Assembly (NCBI GenBank): GCA_017397725.1
Contig: JAFQIA010000008.1
Location: 143,583 to 207,582, forward strand
DNA: 64,000 bases
Direction: 5' to 3'
From: Clostridia bacterium
GTDB lineage: Bacteria > Bacillota > Clostridia > Monoglobales > Monoglobaceae
The notes under the pieces are model-generated. The model did not search any database. It had not been told where the DNA came from and saw only the letters and a list, made by a program, of their open reading frames with translations. The position numbers were made by a program, and so were the translations under genes. Every line of letters starts with the position of its first letter. Within the stretch, counting starts at the first letter, position 1. This document shows, one piece after another, positions 35,856-46,668 of this stretch.

Positions 35856-36899
35856 TTATTCTCCTTTGCTTGCATTACTCTTGTTCTGTTCTTGAATTTC
35901 TGTTTGTTTTTCTTTGATTTGATTCAGAATGTCGGGCACAGAGTTTTCGTTGATGACATCATCAAAACGCGCTACCGATGCCTGAGAAATCCAATATTTT
36001 TGCATCTCACCAAACCCAATCAATCGTTTGATGATATGATAGCCATAGCTTGTTTTTACCGGTTCGCTGATGGCACCGATTTCAAGAGCAAAGGATGCTT
36101 CTTCAAATTCTGTCACCATCTCACCGGGGCCAAAATCATAGCCTTGAGCGGTTGCGCCGGGGTCCTCGTTGTAGGTTTCCATCAGTTTGGCAAAATCTTC
36201 ACCGCTTTTTGCCATTTCCCAAACCTGCTTGATGGCAGATTCGGGGTCGTCATACTTGCCGCCCTCAGACAGGAGTAAAATATGTTGTACCCTTGCCCGA
36301 TTGTCGGTGCGATATTCCTTGATAGCCGACGCAAATTCACCAAGGTATTTCTCCTCGTTGGCGGCAAAATCCTCACGGATTTTCGGGATTAACATTTCGC
36401 GCTCATACTGCTTGTGATATGCTTCCTTAGAGCCAATTCCCATCGCCTGCATATTCTGCAAAAAGCCGTCCTCACCATATTTTTCAATGAGCTGATAGAT
36501 GGAATCATCCATCGTCTTTAAGTCACCTGCCGAAAGTTCTACCCCCAACGCTTTGCCCTGCTGTACTGCAAGCACATCACCGATGATGCTCTCAATTGCA
36601 TCCTCCATGATGGTATCTTCCAACGATTTGCCGGAATCCGTCTTTTTCTTCCAGTTCACTTTGGAAAGATCCCCGTCAAAATCCGGATTTTCCTGATAAA
36701 GTTCGGTCATCGCCGTGCGATAAATATAGTATTGAAGCTCACCCATCATCACAGCTTCTCCGTTAACTGTCAGAACAGTTTCTCCTGAAATATTCTCCGT
36801 TTGTGTACCTTGGGGTGTTTCCCCCTTGCTGCAGCCTGTCAGCAAAAGAACCGATACCAATCCAAAAGCAATCCATTGTCTAAGCTTCATATTTTTCAT
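35856..36899 (-). CDS. prsA: PrsA/SurA-like parvulin foldase lipoprotein
   Basis: A 347-residue exported foldase. A lipoprotein signal ends in VLLLTGCSKG, with the lipid-bearing Cys at 23, so it is anchored outside the membrane. Residues about 45-190 are a SurA-like N-terminal chaperone region; the parvulin domain at about 196-295 starts RVQHILLLSEGG and ends SYGYHIIKRL. The C terminus is a Gln/Lys-rich tail. PrsA proteins fold secreted proteins after Sec export. Two ATGs are possible (36899 or three codons later); neither has ideal spacing from AAAGG. A near-consensus promoter separates it from groEL. Confidence 0.86.
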   Translation of the reverse strand: MKNMKLRQWIAFGLVSVLLLTGCSKGETPQGTQTENISGETVLTVNGEAVMMGELQYYIYRTAMTELYQENPDFDGDLSKVNWKKKTDSGKSLEDTIMEDAIESIIGDVLAVQQGKALGVELSAGDLKTMDDSIYQLIEKYGEDGFLQNMQAMGIGSKEAYHKQYEREMLIPKIREDFAANEEKYLGEFASAIKEYRTDNRARVQHILLLSEGGKYDDPESAIKQVWEMAKSGEDFAKLMETYNEDPGATAQGYDFGPGEMVTEFEEASFALEIGAISEPVKTSYGYHIIKRLIGFGEMQKYWISQASVARFDDVINENSVPDILNQIKEKQTEIQEQNKSNASKGE

Positions 36900-36925
36900 C
36901 TGCCTTTCTGTATTTCTATAAGTTT

Positions 36926-36954
36926 ATTATATCCAAGGACAAAGTAAAAGTCAA
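36926..36954 (-). promoter_or_regulatory. Sigma-A promoter for prsA-ppiB
   Basis: TTGACT (36949-36954), 17 bases, TATAAT (36926-36931), beginning four bases after the groEL terminator. Confidence 0.8.
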
Positions 36955-36958
36955 CACA

Positions 36959-36984
36959 AAAACCCCTGCAAAAGCAGGGGTTTT
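36959..36984 (-). terminator. Terminator of groES-groEL
   Basis: Perfect 11-bp stem (36959-36969 with 36974-36984), loop AAAA, T-run on the minus strand. Confidence 0.88.
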
Positions 36985-36998
36985 AAATAATCCAATGA

Positions 36999-38639
<1,641 letters not shown>

Positions 38640-38646
38640 TTACCTC

Positions 38647-38995
<349 letters not shown>

Positions 38996-39002
38996 TGTTG
39001 TT

Positions 39003-39031
39003 ATGATACAAAAATCAAGGGTAGAAATCAA
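39003..39031 (-). promoter_or_regulatory. Sigma-A promoter of groESL
   Basis: TTGATT (39026-39031), 17 bases, TATCAT (39003-39008); transcription would begin at the edge of CIRCE. The remaining 39032-39147 stretch up to the thrS terminator is AT-rich and shows nothing else. Confidence 0.7.
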
Positions 39032-39147
39032 ACCCAATAAAAAGCAATTACAGGCAATGATATTCTTTTATTCCTGGTTATTGCAAATTATTCATACAAA
39101 ATTAGTCAATTGGGTATTTTTTCTATTTTTCCCCGTCATAGCGAGAA

Positions 39148-39179
39148 AAATCCCCCGTTTTCATAAAAACGGAGGATTT
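39148..39179 (-). terminator. Terminator of thrS
   Basis: 14-bp stem (39148-39161 with 39166-39179) with one C/A mismatch, CATA loop and A-run on the plus strand giving a T-run in RNA. Confidence 0.8.
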
Positions 39180-39183
39180 GACT

Positions 39184-41121
39184 TTATCTTGCTTTTGTTT
39201 CGATTTCTTCCTGAATTTCAGCAAGGAAATCATTGAGCTTCATGGCACCCTTGTCGCCCTCTTTTCTGGAACGAACGGCAACTGCATTTTCTGCCTGCTC
39301 TTTTTCACCCACAATCAGCATATAAGGAACTTTCTCAAGCTGTGCCTCACGAATCTTGTAGCCGATTTTCTCGTTACGGTAATCCACCTCAACACGGATA
39401 CCCGCCGCACTCAATTCCTTTTCTACCTGCTCTGCATAATCCATATAATGCTCAGAAATCGGCAGAATCTTTACCTGAACCGGTGCCAGCCATGTGGGGA
39501 ATGCACCTGCATACTTTTCAATCAGCAAAGCCAAGGTTCTCTCATAGCAACCGATAGAGGTTCTGTGGATGATGTAAGGATTCTTTTTGCTGCCGTCGGA
39601 ATCCACATATTCCATACCGAACTTTTCTGCAAGCATCTGGTCAATCTGGATGGTAATCAAGGTATCTTCCTTGCCAAATACATTCTTAATCTGGATATCC
39701 AGCTTGGGTCCGTAGAATGCAGCTTCGCCAATACCAACCTTGTAGGGGATTTCCAGATGATCCAGAATCTTTGCCATGGTATTCTGGGCTTCATCCCACT
39801 GCTCTACCGTACCAATATACTTATCAGAATCGTTAGGATCCCACTGGGAGAAACGATAGGAAACATCTTCATAAAGCCCCAGAGTCTTCAGCATATAGAT
39901 TGCCATTTCCAGACAATTCTTGAATTCTTCCTCCAACTGGTCGGGACGGCACATCAAATGTCCCTCAGAAATGGTGAACTGGCGGACACGAATCAACCCG
40001 TGCATCTCACCGGATGCCTCGTTTCTGAACAAGGTAGAAGTTTCACCATAACGCAAAGGAAGATCACGATAGCTGCGCATTCTGTTAAGGTATGCCTGAT
40101 ACTGGAACGGACAGGTCATCGGACGAAGCGCAAATACTTCTTTATCCTTTTCTTCATCACCAAAGATGAACATACCATCCTGATAGTGATCCCAGTGACC
40201 GGAAATTTTGTAAAGGTCACTCTTTGCCATATAGGGGGTCTTGGTTCTTACCCAACCATTGGCATCCTCGTGATCCTCCACAAATCTCTGGAGAATTTGC
40301 ATCATCTTTGCGCCCTTAGGCAGCATAATCGGCAAGCCCTGACCAATGGAATCCACGGTGGTAAACAGTTCCAGCTCACGACCCAGTTTGTTGTGGTCAC
40401 GCTTTCTTGCCTCTTCCAACTGTTCCAGATACGCATCCAGTTCGGACTTTTTGGGAAATGCGGTTCCGTAGATACGGGTGAGCATCTTGTTCTTTTCATC
40501 CCCGCGCCAGTATGCACCAGCGGTATATTGCAACTTGACTGCTTTCAGTTTTCCGGTAGACATCAGGTGAGGACCTGCACACAGGTCGCAGAAGTCACCC
40601 TGACGATAGAACGACAATTCTGCATCTTCAGGAAGATCCTGAATCAGTTCCACCTTATAAGGCTCACCCTTTTCTTCCATCATCTTGATTGCTTCTGCTC
40701 TGGACAGAGTAAACCTCTCAATGGCGATGTCTTCCTTGATGATTTTTTTCATCTCGGCTTCCAGTTGTTCCAAATCGGATGCATTGACCGGATTTTCAAA
40801 TTCAAAGTCATAGTAAAATCCGTTCTCAATGGCAGGACCAATGGCAAGCTTTGCGGTGGGGAAAATCCGTTTTACCGCTTGTGCCAATACGTGAGAGGCA
40901 GTATGCCGATAGGCACTGCGTCCCTCTTCATTGTCCCAAGTCAAAAAGTTCACTGAAGCATCGGTTTCAGGCACGGTTCTTAAATCTACAACCTTGCCGT
41001 CCATTTCTGCCGCAAGACAAACTCTTGCCAGACCCTCGCTGATATCTTTGGCGATATCCAGCAAGCTGACGCCTTGCTCAAACTCTTTTGCGTCTCCGCC
41101 CTTTAATGTAATCTTTATCAT
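39184..41121 (-). CDS. thrS: Threonyl-tRNA synthetase
   Basis: ThrRS, 645 residues, class II. An N-terminal TGS domain (1-62), then the editing domain with HTASHVLAQAVKRIFP (HxxxH) at about 73, class II motif 2 FRNEASGEMHGLIRVRQFTISEGH near 365, motif 3 IGCYERTLALLIEKY near 510, and the C-terminal anticodon domain. Only about 30 bases separate it from the preceding gene, so the T-box leader often found before thrS is absent. It may be expressed by read-through from the yqhY promoter. Ribosome site AAAGGAAGGG. Confidence 0.96.
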   Translation of the reverse strand: MIKITLKGGDAKEFEQGVSLLDIAKDISEGLARVCLAAEMDGKVVDLRTVPETDASVNFLTWDNEEGRSAYRHTASHVLAQAVKRIFPTAKLAIGPAIENGFYYDFEFENPVNASDLEQLEAEMKKIIKEDIAIERFTLSRAEAIKMMEEKGEPYKVELIQDLPEDAELSFYRQGDFCDLCAGPHLMSTGKLKAVKLQYTAGAYWRGDEKNKMLTRIYGTAFPKKSELDAYLEQLEEARKRDHNKLGRELELFTTVDSIGQGLPIMLPKGAKMMQILQRFVEDHEDANGWVRTKTPYMAKSDLYKISGHWDHYQDGMFIFGDEEKDKEVFALRPMTCPFQYQAYLNRMRSYRDLPLRYGETSTLFRNEASGEMHGLIRVRQFTISEGHLMCRPDQLEEEFKNCLEMAIYMLKTLGLYEDVSYRFSQWDPNDSDKYIGTVEQWDEAQNTMAKILDHLEIPYKVGIGEAAFYGPKLDIQIKNVFGKEDTLITIQIDQMLAEKFGMEYVDSDGSKKNPYIIHRTSIGCYERTLALLIEKYAGAFPTWLAPVQVKILPISEHYMDYAEQVEKELSAAGIRVEVDYRNEKIGYKIREAQLEKVPYMLIVGEKEQAENAVAVRSRKEGDKGAMKLNDFLAEIQEEIETKAR

Positions 41122-41152
41122 GGAAATCCCTTCCTTTCAATATCTTTCGTAA

Positions 41153-41614
41153 TTATAAACCAATCAAAACTGCAGCCAGAACTGCAATCAAAATTCCCAA
41201 TGTCGCACCCGCAAAAACTTCAAGCGGGGTGTGTCCCAAAAGTTCCTTCAAGCGAATCTGCTTTTCCAGCGGGTCACTTTCTTCCCACGCGTCGATAATC
41301 ATATTGATCATCTTTGCCTGCTGTCCCGCTGCACGCCGGATTCCGGAAGCATCGTACATCACTACCAATGCAAACGCACAACAAACTACAAACAAGGTGC
41401 TGTCAAAGCCATCCTTGATGCCAATACAGGTGGCTAAACTGGTCACAATGGTTGAATGGGAAGACGGCATTCCTCCCGGTCCCATAAAGCGTGTCATATC
41501 TAGCCTTTTGTCTTTCATCCAGACCAAAAAACCTTTTAGCACACAAGAAAAAATCCACGCAAACAGGACCACAAAAAAGACCCTGTTGCTTAAAAATTGT
41601 TCCATATAATTCAT
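41153..41614 (-). CDS. Divergent PAP2-family membrane protein (YuiD-like)
   Basis: A 153-residue polytopic protein of the divergent PAP2 family, related to acid phosphatase/vanadium haloperoxidase enzymes. Motifs are GGMPSSHSTIVTSL near residue 52, MYDASGIRRAAGQQAK near 92 and LLGHTPLEVFAGATLGI near 127, corresponding to the usual PAP2 C2 (PSGH-like) and C3 segments. Three or four membrane spans. It lies after the prenyl diphosphate synthase gene, so a role on polyprenyl phosphate is a reasonable guess but unproven. Start is taken at MNYMEQFLSN; the longer frame overlaps ispA. Confidence 0.82.
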   Translation of the reverse strand: MNYMEQFLSNRVFFVVLFAWIFSCVLKGFLVWMKDKRLDMTRFMGPGGMPSSHSTIVTSLATCIGIKDGFDSTLFVVCCAFALVVMYDASGIRRAAGQQAKMINMIIDAWEESDPLEKQIRLKELLGHTPLEVFAGATLGILIAVLAAVLIGL

Positions 41615-41645
41615 ATCGGTTCGTACCTTTCGTACTTGTTGCTGT

Positions 41646-42542
41646 CTAATACTTTCTTGTGAGAAGATAATCTGCAAGCTGCAGTAAAAACTCTGCTTGC
41701 CAAAAGCCGCTCAGCGCGTTTTTTGCCTCCTCTGTCAGTTTGGAAAGCTCCATTTCAGCTCCCTCTAAGCCCATAAAGGTCACAAAGGTGTTCTTTTGAC
41801 TTTCTGCATCGCTGCCGATTGGTTTTCCAACCAATTCTTCTTGACCAATTACATCCAGTATATCATCTTTTACCTGAAATGCCAACCCCAGTTTTGCAGA
41901 AAATTCCATTATTTTTTGATATTTTTCATCATTTTTTTCAAGTCCCGCACAGATACAACCGCACTCTGCTGCAACCCGAATCAGCTCTCCGGTTTTTCCC
42001 CGATGAAGTTCCAAAAGCCGCTCTAAGGTCATATCCGCAAGACCTTCACTCTCCAAGTCAATGACCTGTCCGCCAATCATCCCATAGGCACCAGATGCTC
42101 TGGAAACTGCACCAATCAACCGCACCAACGCACTATCTGACAAAGTTTCATAGCGAGTGGTATCCGACAACAGTTCAAAGGCAAGGTTCAAAAGTCCGTC
42201 CCCTGCCAAAAGTGCAATGTTTTCAGGGAATACCTTGTGGCAGGTGGGTCTGCCGCGACGCAAATCATCATCATCCATACAAGGCAAGTCATCGTGAATC
42301 AAGGAATAGTTATGAATACACTCAATGGCACATGCCACCTTGACCGCATCCTGATGGTTGCCACCCAGAAGGTCACAAACCGCCACGGTAAGTACCGGTC
42401 GAATCCGTTTTCCGCCACCATGTAAGCCATACTGCATTGCAGAGAAAACGCTCTTTTGCAAAAGCTCCGGCACGGCGGAAATCCGATCCAGCTCCTCATT
42501 GATGTCTTTTAAGTAGGCTTCATACTGCTTTGCAAATTCCAT
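41646..42542 (-). CDS. ispA: Polyprenyl (farnesyl) diphosphate synthase
   Basis: A 298-residue trans-prenyltransferase making farnesyl or geranyl diphosphate. The first Asp-rich motif is HDDLPCMDDDDLRRGRPT near 85, and the second is FQVKDDILDVIG near 225, with KTGELIRVAAECG before it. The residues upstream of the first motif (SLIHDDLP) suggest short-chain product. Placed two bases after xseB, as in many Firmicutes. Ribosome site AGGAGAG covers the xseB stop. Confidence 0.94.
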   Translation of the reverse strand: MEFAKQYEAYLKDINEELDRISAVPELLQKSVFSAMQYGLHGGGKRIRPVLTVAVCDLLGGNHQDAVKVACAIECIHNYSLIHDDLPCMDDDDLRRGRPTCHKVFPENIALLAGDGLLNLAFELLSDTTRYETLSDSALVRLIGAVSRASGAYGMIGGQVIDLESEGLADMTLERLLELHRGKTGELIRVAAECGCICAGLEKNDEKYQKIMEFSAKLGLAFQVKDDILDVIGQEELVGKPIGSDAESQKNTFVTFMGLEGAEMELSKLTEEAKNALSGFWQAEFLLQLADYLLTRKY

Positions 42543-42543
42543 A

Positions 42544-42780
42544 CTACTCTCCTATTCCCTGAAAGGGAACCTCTTCCAGTTCTCCGCTGTCCCGATTTTT
42601 CATCAGGATATTGATTTTTTGTTCTGCTTCATCCAATGCAGTGGTGCATTCTTTGGTCAGGCGAATCCCGTTTTCAAACAGGGAAAGCATTTCTTCCAGA
42701 GAAACCTCGTTCCCCTCCAGCGCCTTTACCACTTCTTCTAACTGTTTCAGGTTTGATTCAAAACTCTGCTTCTTATCCAT
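42544..42780 (-). CDS. xseB: Exodeoxyribonuclease VII small subunit
   Basis: XseB, 78 residues, binds XseA to form exonuclease VII. The sequence FESNLKQLEEVVKALEGNEVSLEEMLSLFENGIRLTKECTTALDEAEQKI is the family signature, predicted to be two helices. Fourteen bases follow xseA; ribosome site AGAGAGGCG. Confidence 0.95.
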   Translation of the reverse strand: MDKKQSFESNLKQLEEVVKALEGNEVSLEEMLSLFENGIRLTKECTTALDEAEQKINILMKNRDSGELEEVPFQGIGE

Positions 42781-42794
42781 ATTTTCGCCTCTCT

Positions 42795-44003
42795 CTACGA
42801 ATTCTTTTGGGTGCTCTCCACCATTGCCTGAATGGTTCCGTCCTGCACCATAATGTTTAGGTGCTGTCCAGCCTGTACCTGTTTGACAGACTGCACCACA
42901 CCGCCCTGCTCGTTTTGTGCAACCGAGAAACCTCTGCTTAAAACGCCTAAGGGGCTGAGTCCGTCAAGCTTGGCTGCTGCAAGCTTTAACTGCTGCTGCT
43001 TTTTTTCTAAAATTCCGCAACAGCCGTCTTGGAACTCCTGATAGAGTCGGTCTAAGTATATCTTGTATTCGTTTAACTTCATCATCGGGTTGCGCAAAAC
43101 CGGATGCTCCGTCTGATGGTTTACCTGCATCCTTGCCCGTTCCAGAACCCGATTCGCCTGACTGTATAGGCGGCTATAAACATTGTTGAATTTTTCTTTC
43201 AGCTCTACCTGAGAGGGCACTACCAACTCTGCTGCCGCCGAGGGGGTTGGCGCTCGCAAATCCGCTACAAAATCCGCAATGGTAAAATCAATCTCGTGCC
43301 CCACTGCAGAAACAATAGGAATCTCGCTTTGGAAAATTTCCCTCGCAACAATTTCCTCATTAAAGGACCATAAATCCTCAATGGAGCCTCCGCCTCTGCC
43401 TACAATCAGCACATCGACGCCCTTGATACGATTGAAATACCGAATTGCCTCTACAATGCTCTGGGCAGAATTTTCACCTTGCACCAAAACCGGATACAAC
43501 AAAATGTCCGCATAGGAAAATCTTCTGGACAACACATTGATGATATCCCGAATTGCCGCTCCTGTAGGTGCAGTCACCACGCCCACCTTGCGGGGATATT
43601 TGGGAAGCGGCTTTTTATGCATCGGGTCAAAAAGTCCCTCTTTGCTCAGCTTTGCCTTTAATTCTTCAAAGGCAACATAAAGGTCACCAATTCCCTCCTG
43701 TTGCATATCGTCAATATAAAGCTGATACTGCCCGTCCCGTTCATAGACGGTGATTCTACCGTGAGCGATGACCTTCATCCCGTTCTGGGGCTGAAATTTC
43801 AGCTTTGCTGCACTACCGCGGAACATCACTGCCCGCATAACGCCGCCCTCGTCCTTTAAGGACATATACATATGGCCTGAGGAGTGTGCCTTGAAGTTGG
43901 AAAGCTCTCCCTTGACCAAAACATCGGTCAGCACGTCATCCCGATTCATCAATTCCTTGATATACAGATTCATTTGGGTTACTGAAATTGCCTGTCTTTC
44001 CAA
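42795..44003 (-). CDS. xseA: Exodeoxyribonuclease VII large subunit
   Basis: XseA, 402 residues, cuts single-stranded DNA from both ends. The N-terminal OB fold is at 1-100 (ISVTQMNLYIKELMNRDDVL...LSNFKAHSSGHMYMSLKD); the catalytic region includes VVTAPTGAAIRDI, VGRGGGSIEDLW near 185 and VSAVGHEIDFTIADFVADLRAPTPSAAAEL. The start is TTG at 44001-44003 after GGGGGTGAT; no in-frame ATG fits the family N terminus. Gene 3 of the yqhY operon. Confidence 0.95.
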   Translation of the reverse strand: MERQAISVTQMNLYIKELMNRDDVLTDVLVKGELSNFKAHSSGHMYMSLKDEGGVMRAVMFRGSAAKLKFQPQNGMKVIAHGRITVYERDGQYQLYIDDMQQEGIGDLYVAFEELKAKLSKEGLFDPMHKKPLPKYPRKVGVVTAPTGAAIRDIINVLSRRFSYADILLYPVLVQGENSAQSIVEAIRYFNRIKGVDVLIVGRGGGSIEDLWSFNEEIVAREIFQSEIPIVSAVGHEIDFTIADFVADLRAPTPSAAAELVVPSQVELKEKFNNVYSRLYSQANRVLERARMQVNHQTEHPVLRNPMMKLNEYKIYLDRLYQEFQDGCCGILEKKQQQLKLAAAKLDGLSPLGVLSRGFSVAQNEQGGVVQSVKQVQAGQHLNIMVQDGTIQAMVESTQKNS

Positions 44004-44072
44004 GATAGGTCATCACCCCCATTTCTTTTTGATACCGAAACAGAGCGGCACAAACGTGACCGCCCTGCATCA

Positions 44073-44471
44073 TTAGCAGTTTTCTTTCAGGTTGCCGAGG
44101 ACCCCATTGACAAAGGATACCGACTCCTCGCCGTCATATTCCTTGGTAATGGTAATGGCTTCGTTGACCGAAACATTCAAAGGAATGTCCGGCATATACT
44201 TCATCTCATACGCAGCAAGTCGCATCGCCGCCATACAAACGTTGGAGATTCTGTCAACCGCCCAACCCTTTGCAAAAGATGCGATAAGCGCATCAATCTC
44301 CTTAATATGAGAAATCGTACCTTCCACAACCTGACGGATGTACACCGCCTGATCGCCCGCATCGTGTTCTGCGAGGAAATCCTCCAAAAGTTCCTGAATC
44401 GCATCCGGCTGAAACTTATATTCAAAGAGTAACACAAAGGCATATTCTCTGGCTTTTCTTCTGTTCATCAT
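44073..44471 (-). CDS. nusB: Transcription antitermination factor NusB
   Basis: NusB, 132 residues, binds boxA RNA with NusE/S10 in rRNA antitermination. It starts MNRRKAREYAFVLLFEYKF and contains WAVDRISNVCMAAMRLAAYEM and SVNEAITITKEY near the C terminus. Ribosome site GAGGAG is eleven bases from the first ATG. Ten bases from the Asp23 gene upstream; 69 bases precede xseA with no recognisable feature except the xseA ribosome site. Confidence 0.95.
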   Translation of the reverse strand: MMNRRKAREYAFVLLFEYKFQPDAIQELLEDFLAEHDAGDQAVYIRQVVEGTISHIKEIDALIASFAKGWAVDRISNVCMAAMRLAAYEMKYMPDIPLNVSVNEAITITKEYDGEESVSFVNGVLGNLKENC

Positions 44472-44480
44472 AATCTGGAT

Positions 44481-44915
44481 TTACTCCTCTGTTACAGGGG
44501 TTTCCCCTGCTTTTTCGTCTTCAGTAGCTTTTACAGGTTCTCCGTCAAGCTTGGGGACATTCACACCATCCACTGAAATATTGACAGCAATCACGTCCAG
44601 ATTGGTCATGGTTTCAACCTCGCTCTTTACCTTTTCCTGAACCTTCCAAGCAACATCCGGAATCTTGGTTCCGTATTCTGCAATGATGGATAAATCCAAA
44701 GTGGCACGTTTGCCGTCCATCAGGACCTTTACCCCTCTGGACAGACTCTTTTTACCAAGCAACTCAGCAAGCCCTCCGGAAACAGGATTTCCATTGCCCA
44801 TACCGGCAACGCCTTTTACCTCAGAGGCAGCAAGTGATGCAATAATAGAAACAACTTCATCAGAAATGTTCACATTCCCATTTTCTTCAATTTCAGGATT
44901 CACGATATTTTCCAT
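44481..44915 (-). CDS. Asp23/Gls24 family envelope stress protein (YqhY-like)
   Basis: A 144-residue Asp23-family protein. The family core IISDEVV-like start (NVNISDEVVSIIASLAASEVKGVAGM) is followed by VKVLMDGKRATLDLSIIAEYGTKIPDVAWKVQEKVKSEVE and VIAVNISVDGV. The C-terminal 25 residues are an acidic tail. In Bacillus the gene at this position (yqhY) tunes acetyl-CoA carboxylase activity; in others Asp23 proteins attach to the membrane. First gene of the nusB-xseAB-ispA operon behind its own TATAAT promoter. Ribosome site AGGAGGAATTTCTT. Confidence 0.88.
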   Translation of the reverse strand: MENIVNPEIEENGNVNISDEVVSIIASLAASEVKGVAGMGNGNPVSGGLAELLGKKSLSRGVKVLMDGKRATLDLSIIAEYGTKIPDVAWKVQEKVKSEVETMTNLDVIAVNISVDGVNVPKLDGEPVKATEDEKAGETPVTEE

Positions 44916-44983
44916 AAGAAATTCCTCCTACCGTTTTCAGGGAGGTTTTGTCCTTCGTTCCAAACGCTCCCGCTTCTTATGGT

Positions 44984-45012
44984 ATTATAACACATTGAAA
45001 CTTAGATTACAA
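44984..45012 (-). promoter_or_regulatory. Sigma-A promoter for the yqhY-nusB-xseAB-ispA operon
   Basis: TTGTAA (45007-45012), 17 bases, TATAAT (44984-44989). It separates this housekeeping operon from the sporulation operon just upstream. The leader contains CCTCC that can pair with the Shine-Dalgarno GGAGG. Confidence 0.75.
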
Positions 45013-45042
45013 TGGTAATTTCAAATCTTTTTCGTGAAATTT

Positions 45043-45585
45043 TCAAAAGGATTCGGCACTGATTTTGATATTCCGAACCGGAATCTTGGTTTCCGAAACA
45101 ATGATATCCTTGATTTGCGCAACCTTTGCCCCGTCAATCTCCCCGCCGGCAACCATGACCGAGATGCCGTGCTCGGTAATATGGGCAAAGCAATCGCTAT
45201 ACCCTTTTGCTTTGACCAATGTTTCCACGGTGTTTTCCTGTTGCATCCAGCGATTGGTGTTGGTGATATTCTTTTCCGCCGCCGACTTTGCCTCTGCTGA
45301 TGCATCCCTATCCTTGGTAATTTTTGCCCATTCCTCCAGTTCCTCACCGCGTTTTTTCTCCCGCTCCGTTTTCAGTTGTGCCATCGTCTTGCTCTCGTTC
45401 TGCGTTTCCCCTTCCTGTGTTTGCTCCGCATTTTCTGGAAGTGCATCACCGGTTACCGGAACGGCTGCATCAAACTTTTCCGTTTCTACCGTCCATCGAT
45501 AATACCCTGCCGTAATGACCAACGCAACCAACCCCAAAAGCAATACCTGTTTCCCTCGAAATGTGAATTTTTGATTTCTGCTCAT
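45043..45585 (-). CDS. spoIIIAH: Stage III sporulation protein AH (SpoIIIAH)
   Basis: SpoIIIAH on the mother-cell side pairs with SpoIIQ of the forespore to form the transenvelope channel. The 180-residue protein has one N-terminal transmembrane segment (about 12-30) and a charged, coiled linker (Glu/Gln/Lys-rich, 45-100) before a YscJ/FliF-like ring-building domain ending KIPVRNIKISAESF. Start at MSRNQK is set by GGGAGG; the TTG two codons earlier is worse spaced. Last gene of the spoIIIA operon; no clear terminator follows. Confidence 0.9.
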   Translation of the reverse strand: MSRNQKFTFRGKQVLLLGLVALVITAGYYRWTVETEKFDAAVPVTGDALPENAEQTQEGETQNESKTMAQLKTEREKKRGEELEEWAKITKDRDASAEAKSAAEKNITNTNRWMQQENTVETLVKAKGYSDCFAHITEHGISVMVAGGEIDGAKVAQIKDIIVSETKIPVRNIKISAESF

Positions 45586-45601
45586 ATACAATTCCTCCCA
45601 A

Positions 45602-46162
45602 CTAATATGCTACCTTGATTCTATGGGCGGACAGCCCAAATAATGCCTTGACCGCCTCATAAATTTCCTGTTTGACCGGTTCGCTCCTCGCCCCCTTGGC
45701 AATGACCAACACGCCAGTCGGCTGTGGCAATCGGTTTTCTATCACATAGGGATTCTCCCCTACGGTATCCTTTTTTAAAACCACCGTCTGTTCTTTTTGA
45801 TGTTTCTCCTCGATTTCCCTTTCGGCAGATGCTTCTTCGTTCTCTGTTTTTTCATCGATTGCCAGAATCTTTTCTCCGCCACTCTCAAAACTGAGAAACA
45901 CCGAAACCTCTCCTGCTCCTTCAATCTTTTCAAGGACTGCAACCAATCGTTTTTCAAGCTTGGTAATATACGCCTCACTTAGAACTTCTCTCTCTTCACT
46001 TTTTTCTTTGGAGCTCTGCACCTTTTCCCCGCCGGAAAAACTGCCAAACGCCAAAAAGGCAATCGCCGCAATGATACTCCAAATGAGAATTTTGGGAGGC
46101 TTTTTCCCTCCGATTTCTTCCTGCTTCCAATGCAGAAGTTGTTTCAGCTCCTTGGTGTTCAT
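45602..46162 (-). CDS. spoIIIAG: Stage III sporulation protein AG (SpoIIIAG)
   Basis: SpoIIIAG forms a large ring in the mother-cell membrane as part of the feeding-tube complex. The 186-residue protein has a transmembrane segment at about 26-43, a coiled region (50-80) and a ring-building domain with GAGEVSVFLSFESGGEKILA, a Glu/Lys-rich insertion (105-130) that corresponds to the beta-triangle region, and ends PTGVLVIAKGARSEPVKQEIYEAVKALFGL. Overlaps spoIIIAF by four bases. Ribosome site AAGGAG inside spoIIIAF. Confidence 0.92.
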   Translation of the reverse strand: MNTKELKQLLHWKQEEIGGKKPPKILIWSIIAAIAFLAFGSFSGGEKVQSSKEKSEEREVLSEAYITKLEKRLVAVLEKIEGAGEVSVFLSFESGGEKILAIDEKTENEEASAEREIEEKHQKEQTVVLKKDTVGENPYVIENRLPQPTGVLVIAKGARSEPVKQEIYEAVKALFGLSAHRIKVAY

Positions 46163-46665
46163 TCCTCCGACTCCTTCAAATAACGAACCGCAATCCGTTC
46201 GGGATGGATTCCAAAATCCCGATGCAAAACTTCCGTCGCCTGATGTTGCAAATCCTCGTTTGTCTTTGCCTTGATCAGTACTTCTACCTGTTGGACTGTT
46301 CCAAAGGTGTCCATATCCTCTTCTTCTACCTGACAGGAAACCTTGATTGTTTCTTGTCCCAATGCTTCTTTTAATGAAGCCTCCATCTTTCTTGCAAGGT
46401 TTTGCCGATAAAGCTTTCCCACTTCCTCTTTTTGACTCTCCTCCATCTGTGCCCGCTGGGTATAGGACTCGACAGTAATTTCAGGCAGGGATAGCGTTCC
46501 TTTGGAAACACCCTGAAATGGTTTCAGCATGGTAACAATCAGAATCAAACCAATGGCAAGACGGGTGTACTTTCGAAAACTTCCTCCCGGCAGAATCACT
46601 TCACAGGCAGAGCCAAAAACAACGATTCCCGCTATGGTCATCGCCCAATCCTTGAAAAGTTCCAT
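46159..46665 (-). CDS. spoIIIAF: Stage III sporulation protein AF (SpoIIIAF)
   Basis: SpoIIIAF, 168 residues, has two N-terminal membrane segments (about 8-25 and 33-48) followed by a soluble ring-building-motif domain. The opening MELFKDWAMTIAGIVVFGSACEVILPGGSFRKYTRLAIGL and the middle RVAVR-type strand IHPERIAVRYL identify it. It is an essential membrane part of the SpoIIIA-SpoIIQ complex. Three bases follow spoIIIAE, and its ribosome site GGGGAGGTG includes the spoIIIAE stop. Confidence 0.9.
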   Translation of the reverse strand: MELFKDWAMTIAGIVVFGSACEVILPGGSFRKYTRLAIGLILIVTMLKPFQGVSKGTLSLPEITVESYTQRAQMEESQKEEVGKLYRQNLARKMEASLKEALGQETIKVSCQVEEEDMDTFGTVQQVEVLIKAKTNEDLQHQATEVLHRDFGIHPERIAVRYLKESEE

Positions 46666-46668
46666 CCA

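Noticed and set aside
39178..40956. A 592-codon open frame on the plus strand opposite thrS
   Set aside because: It is the antisense of thrS; no ribosome site or recognisable domain, and such frames also occur opposite groEL and the ROK gene.
41122..41152. T-box leader before thrS
   Set aside because: The gap is too short and has no specifier or antiterminator sequence.
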